From Phycisphaeraceae bacterium (GTDB lineage: Bacteria > Planctomycetota > Phycisphaerae > Phycisphaerales > Phycisphaeraceae), in assembly GCA_020849625.1 (NCBI GenBank), contig JADLFV010000031.1, positions 95,251-159,250 of the forward strand: DNA of 64,000 bases, given 5' to 3'. Numbering within the stretch: the stretch's first letter is position 1; each line of letters begins with the position of its first letter. Shown here piece by piece: positions 60,801 through 64,000 of the stretch. The position numbers and the translations under genes are program-made. The notes below the pieces were generated by a model, which was given only the letters and a program-made list of their open reading frames with translations, was not told the DNA's origin and made no database searches.

Positions 60801-61167
60801 CCACGTCGTCGGGATACTCCGGCACCTCGCGCAGCTTGTCCGACACTTCCTGCAAGGCCCGCGTCATATCCGTGCCGACGAAAAACTCCAGCGAAATCTG
60901 GCCGCGACCCTGGCTGGCGGTGGCGACCATCTTCTTGAGGTTGGTCACCCCCTTGAGCTTGTCCTCCTGCTCCTCGATGATCGAACGCTCGACCTCCTCG
61001 GGGCTGCGGCCGACCCAGTTGGTCTCCACCGTGATGATCGGCTGATCCACGTTGGGCGTCAGTTGAATGGGGATCGCCCCCAGCGCGATCAGGCCCGCCA
61101 GCACGGTCAGCAGCACGCCCACGCTTACCTTCACCGGATTGTCGATGGCGAAACGAATAATGCCCAT
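57832..61167 (-). CDS. RND multidrug efflux permease (HAE1 type)
   Basis: 1111 residues with two symmetrical halves, each with a first membrane helix, a large periplasmic porter domain and five further helices. Landmarks: FAIDNPVKVSVGVLLTVLAG at the start, PIQLTPNVDQPIITVETNW, GMVVDNAIVVLENTDRH in helix 4 with the proton-relay Asp (the neighbouring AcrB Asp408 position is Asn, as in many HAE1 relatives), and VVNNAILLVHQSLNFMRG in the second half. It exports hydrophobic compounds by proton antiport with the adaptor encoded upstream and an outer membrane channel not in this window. The C-terminal SSKA falls in a heptamer repeat. Confidence 0.92.
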   Translation of the reverse strand: MGIIRFAIDNPVKVSVGVLLTVLAGLIALGAIPIQLTPNVDQPIITVETNWVGRSPEEVERSIIEEQEDKLKGVTNLKKMVATASQGRGQISLEFFVGTDMTRALQEVSDKLREVPEYPDDVDQPVITAVESSSENAMAWLMLISEDDDFDLQGFYDIADKRIKPVLERVEGVGEVNIYGGREHQVHVQIDPRRLAQRGVTFASLVSALQGENVNVSAGQITDGRLDVRVRTVGQYDGLEQVRQTIVNYDSAGPIRVGDLGTVVLTLEKQRSFVRAKGRSSLAFQIIRQTGSNVMSAMTQLRERIDYLNKDVLPQIQSGVYIKQAYDETVYIDDAIALVRNNLYVGGTLAILVLLAFLRTVRPTVVVALAIPISVVGTFVVMTLLGRNLNVISLAGLAFAVGMVVDNAIVVLENTDRHLGMGKKPGPAALNAASEVWGAILASTLTTLVVFAPVIVMKEEVGQLFRDISLAIVAAVTLSLIVSVTVIPSAAAHWLRQRHQDPGHHSHRFRELFGLPALMARGVDRFVNGLHTLSRPTTGGMSARFLIVAAFTIASIGGAMLLMPPTTYLPNGNRNIVFGLMINPPGYSIPKRSQIGQDIENQLTPYWEADSQDQLKDLPPVMSLNFETMQMEPVVNIPPIEQYFNVAFGDMAFMGAISKDKNNVKPLAGLLSGMMWQTPGSMGFAQQMSLFGRGIEGSNAIDVEISGNDMAQLRQVTGAIQGVLMGAFGPMAVRSQPQNFDLPGPELQVTIDRVRAADMGVDVRLIGLGVQALVDGATVGDYRYQGDNIDLLLVRDPDVPISPEALGAVPVAVNMDGADAARNVVPLSSIATIARSTSPQEIQRIEQRRAFTLTVNAQGQPLEQAMNTIDGIVSRMRDSGVISGDIEVNLAGTADKLTQVRSALLGDIHHGSWLQRIASLGTSRMFLALLVTYLLMAALFESFLYPLVIMFTVPLATVGGFIGLRIVHTYVPDQQLDTLTMLGFVILIGVVVNNAILLVHQSLNFMRGVEVDKPLGHREAIRESVRTRIRPIFMTTLTSVAGMLPLVVWPGSGSELYRGLGSVVVGGLIFATLFTLIVTPLLLSLVIDLQQKLRPSTMPEAHVERGLSSKA

Positions 61168-61176
61168 GGGTAGTCT

Positions 61177-61245
61177 TGATTCCCTGATTGCGTGATTGCT
61201 TGAATGCTTGAATATTCAGGCAGTCGGGCAATCACGCATTCATCA
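61177..61245. repeat. Period-8 array TGATTGCG/TGAATGCT with inverted tail
   Basis: Units TGATTCCC TGATTGCG, TGATTGCT TGAATGCT, TGAATATT (61177-61216) precede an inverted block containing GCAATCACGCATTCATCA (61228-61245). It fills the gap between adaptor and permease genes, forming a possible intra-operon hairpin. Confidence 0.7.
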
Positions 61246-62442
61246 CTTTACTTCCGGGGGCGGCAGTGGCTGAAACAGCAGGCCCTGGCCCGGGATCAGT
61301 TTCTCGCCGCCCTGCACCACCACCAGGGCGCCGGGCATCAGTTCGCCGTGGCCGAGCGGCTCGATCACGTAGTCGTCGGCCGTGCCGAACAGCACGTTCA
61401 CCGCCACCGGCGCGGCGCTGGGCGGCTGGTCCTGGCCCGCCGGTGGACCCACCGTCCACACCCGGGCGTCGGCGCCGGAAAACAGCACCGCATCACGCGG
61501 CACCACCAGGCGCATCTGTTTCTCAGCGATGGGCAGATGAGCTGTCACGCTCATGCCCGCTTTCAGTTTGCCACCGCGATCATCCAGGCGAATCTTGACC
61601 GGGAACGTGCGGGCTGCGTTGGACGCCAGCGGCACCACCGCCACGATCTCGCCTTCATCCGATTCCTTCAGCGGGTCGATGCTGACCTGAACCTGCTCGC
61701 CCACCGCCACCTTGCCGATGTGCTGCTCCGGCACGTAAACCTCGGCATCCAGTTGCCCGGTGGTGATGACCATGGCCACCGCAGCGCCGGGCGAGACCCA
61801 CTGGCCGCGCTCGACCAGCCGCTGCACCACCGTGCCGTCGAATGGCGCCACGATGGCCAGCCGCTCCACCCGCTGCTGGGCCTCATCGCGCATGGCCACC
61901 GCCGCATCGAGCGCTGCCTGGCCGGCCTCAACCTGGGCCCGGGCGTCTTCGACTTCCTTGGGTTTGGCTGATCCGCCCTCCGACAGCTTGCGCAGGTATT
62001 CGTAATCCCGCTGCGATTGATCGAACGTCGCCCGCGCCGCGGCGACCTGGGCCTCCGCTTGCCGCAGCGCCAGCCGCGCCCACACGCCGTCAATCTCCGC
62101 CAGCACCGTTTCACCGCCGACCACCGCATCGCCCGGCTCGATCGGGGCATTGAGCACGCGACCTGCCACTTCAGCGGCCACGATGGCGCTGCGCATCTCC
62201 TGCAAGCGGCCGACCACGTCGAAACGTTCCGCCAATTCCTGCTGACTGACCGCCGCCACGTTGACCATGGCCGGGGGCATGCCGCCCTGGGCCGCCGCAT
62301 CGTCGCCTTCCATGCCGACCGGCTGCGCACCGCCCAGCACCAGCACCGCGACGCCCGCGCCCGCCGCCACGCCCAGCAGCGCGGCGATGACTCCGATGAT
62401 CAGACCGTGACCGTGATGATGTTCGTGAGAAGTACCGCTCAT
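61243..62442 (-). CDS. RND efflux periplasmic adaptor (membrane fusion protein)
   Basis: 399 residues. One N-terminal membrane helix (LIIGVIAALLGVAAGAGVAVLVL) anchors it; a His-rich start HEHHHGHG precedes it. Barrel-sandwich halves (VAGRVLNAPIEPGDAVVGGE and APFDGTVVQRLVERGQWVSPG) flank a helical hairpin (about residues 120-190), then beta-barrel and membrane-proximal domains. It couples the RND pump to an outer membrane channel. The C-terminus PPPEVK and stop codon are formed by a CCCCCGGAAGT repeat copy (61250-61261). Between TetR (66 bp) and RND (75 bp) genes on the same strand. Confidence 0.9.
   Translation of the reverse strand: MSGTSHEHHHGHGLIIGVIAALLGVAAGAGVAVLVLGGAQPVGMEGDDAAAQGGMPPAMVNVAAVSQQELAERFDVVGRLQEMRSAIVAAEVAGRVLNAPIEPGDAVVGGETVLAEIDGVWARLALRQAEAQVAAARATFDQSQRDYEYLRKLSEGGSAKPKEVEDARAQVEAGQAALDAAVAMRDEAQQRVERLAIVAPFDGTVVQRLVERGQWVSPGAAVAMVITTGQLDAEVYVPEQHIGKVAVGEQVQVSIDPLKESDEGEIVAVVPLASNAARTFPVKIRLDDRGGKLKAGMSVTAHLPIAEKQMRLVVPRDAVLFSGADARVWTVGPPAGQDQPPSAAPVAVNVLFGTADDYVIEPLGHGELMPGALVVVQGGEKLIPGQGLLFQPLPPPEVK
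61250..61261 (-). repeat. CCCCCGGAAGT element at the end of the adaptor gene
   Basis: ACTTCCGGGGGC on the plus strand; in frame on the coding strand it gives PPEVK, the last residues before the stop. Confidence 0.65.
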
Positions 62443-62507
62443 CGTGCAATCTCAGACAGTGAAAAACGCGAAAGCATAACCATTTATTCCAGCACCGATC
62501 GACCACC

Positions 62508-63344
62508 TCATCGTTTTTTCGCAATTCGGCCGATGCCCGCGGCGCTGAACTTCACCATGTGCTCGACCATCGCTTCCGTGTCGTCCAGCGGACACGGCAA
62601 ACCGGCGTCGGCGTACATCCGCCTCGCCTCCAGCGTGTGTAATATCTGGCCCACCACGCTGTTCAGGCATACCACGCGCTGATCCTTCGACAGCTTCGGA
62701 CAAAAACGTTCGAACGCCTCGCCCATCGCCTCCTGCACCGGCAGGATCATCTCCTCGAAAAACATCCCCTTGGGCAAACGCCGCTTCAACAGCTCAAAGG
62801 TGTAAAGCGTGCACATGCGACGCGAATGATCGAGGTCCGCCAACGGCTCCAGGAACGTCGAGATGAACGCCCGCAGCACGGATTCCAGCGTGGCGCGCTT
62901 GCGGGTCAACTCAGCCCGGATGCCATCGACCCGACGCTGTCGCATCTCGTGCAACCGGCGGCGGAACATCTCCACGTACAGCTTGTCCTTGCCCCCGAAG
63001 TGATAATTCACCGCCGCCAGGTTGCATCCAGCCGCCGTCGTCAACTGGCGAACCGACGTCTCCTCAAATCCCCGCGAACTGAACAGTTGCTCAGCCGCAT
63101 CGAGCAATCGCCGCCGCGTCGCTTCCGCTCCACCCCCGCCCCCGGAAGTCCCGGAATCGCGATCGCTTCCGGGGGCGCGGGCGGACCAACGACCACTTCC
63201 ACGAACAGGGGAGAGCCGGACTCTGTGAGTTCGCGTTCCGGGGGCCGGGCTCACTGTGCCCGGCTCTGTTGCGGGTGCGCTTCCCCGGGCGGGAGCATGT
63301 TTTGCCCGGCCGACGCTCATCGGCCGAGTCGTTCGCGTATTCAT
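62508..63344 (-). CDS. TetR/AcrR family transcriptional regulator
   Basis: 278 residues. The HTH region is TRRRLLDAAEQLFSSRGFEE, then TSVRQLTTAAGCNLAAVNYHF, then GGKDKLYVEMFRRRL; the C-terminal ligand domain resembles the CerR/YbiH (DUF1956) group (LYTFELLKRRLPKGMFFEEM). It probably represses the efflux genes that follow by 66 bp. The about 75 residues before the HTH are low-complexity, Arg/Pro/Gly-rich and contain translations of the CCCCCGGAAG repeat pair at 63139-63176 (SGTSGGGGG). The start is therefore uncertain; the true protein may begin close to the HTH from a non-ATG codon. Confidence 0.85.
   Translation of the reverse strand: MNTRTTRPMSVGRAKHAPARGSAPATEPGTVSPAPGTRTHRVRLSPVRGSGRWSARAPGSDRDSGTSGGGGGAEATRRRLLDAAEQLFSSRGFEETSVRQLTTAAGCNLAAVNYHFGGKDKLYVEMFRRRLHEMRQRRVDGIRAELTRKRATLESVLRAFISTFLEPLADLDHSRRMCTLYTFELLKRRLPKGMFFEEMILPVQEAMGEAFERFCPKLSKDQRVVCLNSVVGQILHTLEARRMYADAGLPCPLDDTEAMVEHMVKFSAAGIGRIAKKR
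63139..63176. repeat. Inverted pair of CCCCCGGAAG in the TetR leader region
   Basis: CCCCCGGAAGT at 63139-63149 faces CTTCCGGGGGC at 63166-63176 across 16 bases containing the palindrome TCGCGATCGC. It lies within or just before the 5' end of the regulator coding region. Confidence 0.7.
63236..63245 (-). repeat. Partial copy of the CCCCCGGAA word
   Basis: GTTCCGGGGGCC, one base off the consensus, 60 bases upstream of the inverted pair in the same low-complexity region. Confidence 0.45.
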
Positions 63345-63454
63345 GGCGTCGTCATTTCGGGAGAAACAATTTTAAACAATGATATCAAACGTCTGTTTGA
63401 AATCAACCTCGCCCCCCCTCCGCATCAAATTGTTGGATACCCCCAACCGCCGCA

Positions 63455-63567
63455 CAGAGAAAAGGTTCCATGCAGAGAAAAGGTTCCAGGAACCTTTTTT
63501 GAAAAAGATGGCAATTTATTGGTTAATTTGGCAAATATTTTAATAAGGTACCTGGAACCTTTTTCTG
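63455..63567. mobile_element. MITE/REP-like AT-rich element with AAAAGGTTCC termini
   Basis: CAGAGAAAAGGTTCCA occurs twice at the left (63455-63470 and 63473-63488); the second continues into the palindrome AAAAGGTTCCAGGAACCTTTT (63478-63498). The right end CCTGGAACCTTTTTCTG (63551-63567) is the inverted copy. The interior is about 50 bases of AT-rich DNA. No coding capacity; probably moved by a transposase in trans. Confidence 0.65.
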
Positions 63568-63841
63568 TACAAAACTATCACGGAGGTCCCAGAGACCCAG
63601 AGGCGCGGAGAAAATCGGCTGGATGCGCGTGATTGCCTTGCTCTGTGCCTCTGCACCTCGGTGAACTCTGTGATAGCCTCGGACCGGTTGATGATCCATC
63701 GCGCCAGGACTACCGCCAGCGGCCTCTAATCGTCGAAAGCGCGCACAGAATGGTCAGCGATTTTCAGTTTTTTGAGGGTTGCGCGAAATAATTTCTATTG
63801 CTGATCCTGCACGCACTTACGCTCCATTTTGACCCCTCAAA

Positions 63842-63857
63842 ACTTCCGGGGGCGCGC
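63842..63857 (-). repeat. CCCCCGGAAGT element fused to the 22-bp repeat
   Basis: ACTTCCGGGGGCGCGC, continuing without break into the 22-bp repeat. It shares the GGCGCGC extension with the 21-bp array units. Confidence 0.65.
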
Positions 63858-63872
63858 ACAAACGTTGCGCTT
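63851..63872 (+). repeat. 22-bp dispersed repeat, copy 2
   Basis: GGCGCGCACAAACGTTGC plus GCTT, identical to the minus-strand word at 950-971. Confidence 0.65.
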
Positions 63873-64000
63873 CGCCCTTTTATAGGAAGGCCGTCCGGTT
63901 TCGGATGAGGCTCAATTGCTTGATTACCCCCAGTCGCCTGAGTGGAAAAAAACGCTCGGCACGGACGCGACCGGGCCCAAGTGAGTGAGTACTGCTTCGA

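Larger units (their letters stand above)
63345..64000. other. Terminal gap with MITE and repeats
   Basis: About 655 bases without a credible gene. Holds a MITE-like element (63455-63567), a period-9 GAGGTCCCAGAGACCCAGAG stutter near 63583-63610 with inverted CTCTGTGCCTCTGCACCTC near 63640-63660, and the second copy of the 22-bp repeat fused to a CCCCCGGAAGT copy (63842-63872). The regulator's promoter should lie at its left end. Confidence 0.55.

Overview
The window looks like a chromosomal segment of a diderm bacterium, most likely a planctomycete of the Phycisphaerae type (inference; no rRNA is present). Supporting signs seen in the sequence are high overall GC, dockerin and PEP-CTERM exported proteins, several prepilin-like proteins with the FTLIELLVVISIIALL leader, an LpxC-FabZ fusion, an orphan mraZ away from any division cluster, and a complete lipid A/outer-membrane assembly block.

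Layout. 0-3 kb: the 3' end of a DUF2075 protein, a repeat-rich gap, a small membrane protein, a phytanoyl-CoA dioxygenase and a tRNA-Met. 3-8.6 kb: a Ser/Gly-rich membrane-anchored protein, tRNA-Gln, and two exported PEP-CTERM proteins, one an SGNH hydrolase with dockerin repeats. 8.7-28.3 kb: a large surface-polysaccharide locus with five GT4/GT2 glycosyltransferases, a GT2-acyltransferase fusion, Wzy-like polymerase, Wzx-like flippase, three sulfotransferases, two methyltransferases, a GDP-mannose 3,5-epimerase-like enzyme and a second acyltransferase. A type II pseudopilin sits inside it. The product is probably a sulfated, acylated polysaccharide. 28.3-34.4 kb: a candidate small RNA, mraZ with its own operator, a GntR/LacI-type regulator, a histidine kinase, two parS sites and parB. 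34.7-39.2 kb: a single 1482-residue frame joining an ABC exporter to an outer-membrane secretin. 39.2-44.7 kb: purU, a pseudopilin, a membrane protein, and the pyruvate dehydrogenase E1 genes with a methyltransferase between them. 45-52.3 kb: bamA-skp-lpxD-lpxC/fabZ-lpxA plus a UDP-sugar epimerase, building and inserting the outer membrane. 52.4-56 kb: a mobile-looking segment with a HepT/MntA module between 30-bp direct repeats, then an AT-richer two-gene island with a Cys-rich protein and a large protein carrying a nuclease-like C-terminus. 56-64 kb: repeats, a DUF2203 protein, and a TetR-MFP-RND efflux operon.

The strongest non-gene signal is repetitive DNA. A short word, CCCCCGGAAG(T), recurs about 25 times in inverted pairs, in tandem arrays of 15 and 21 bp, and inside reading frames where it adds residues. 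A second class consists of degenerate heptamer arrays, often as facing inverted pairs between genes. Both classes are absent from about 2.4 to 33.3 kb, which includes the polysaccharide locus, and common on either side. Two MITE-like elements are also visible. The most novel protein candidates are the ABC-secretin fusion, the 53.7-55.9 kb island and a paralogous pair of an unrecognised domain (3.3-5.1 kb and 18.2-19.2 kb).
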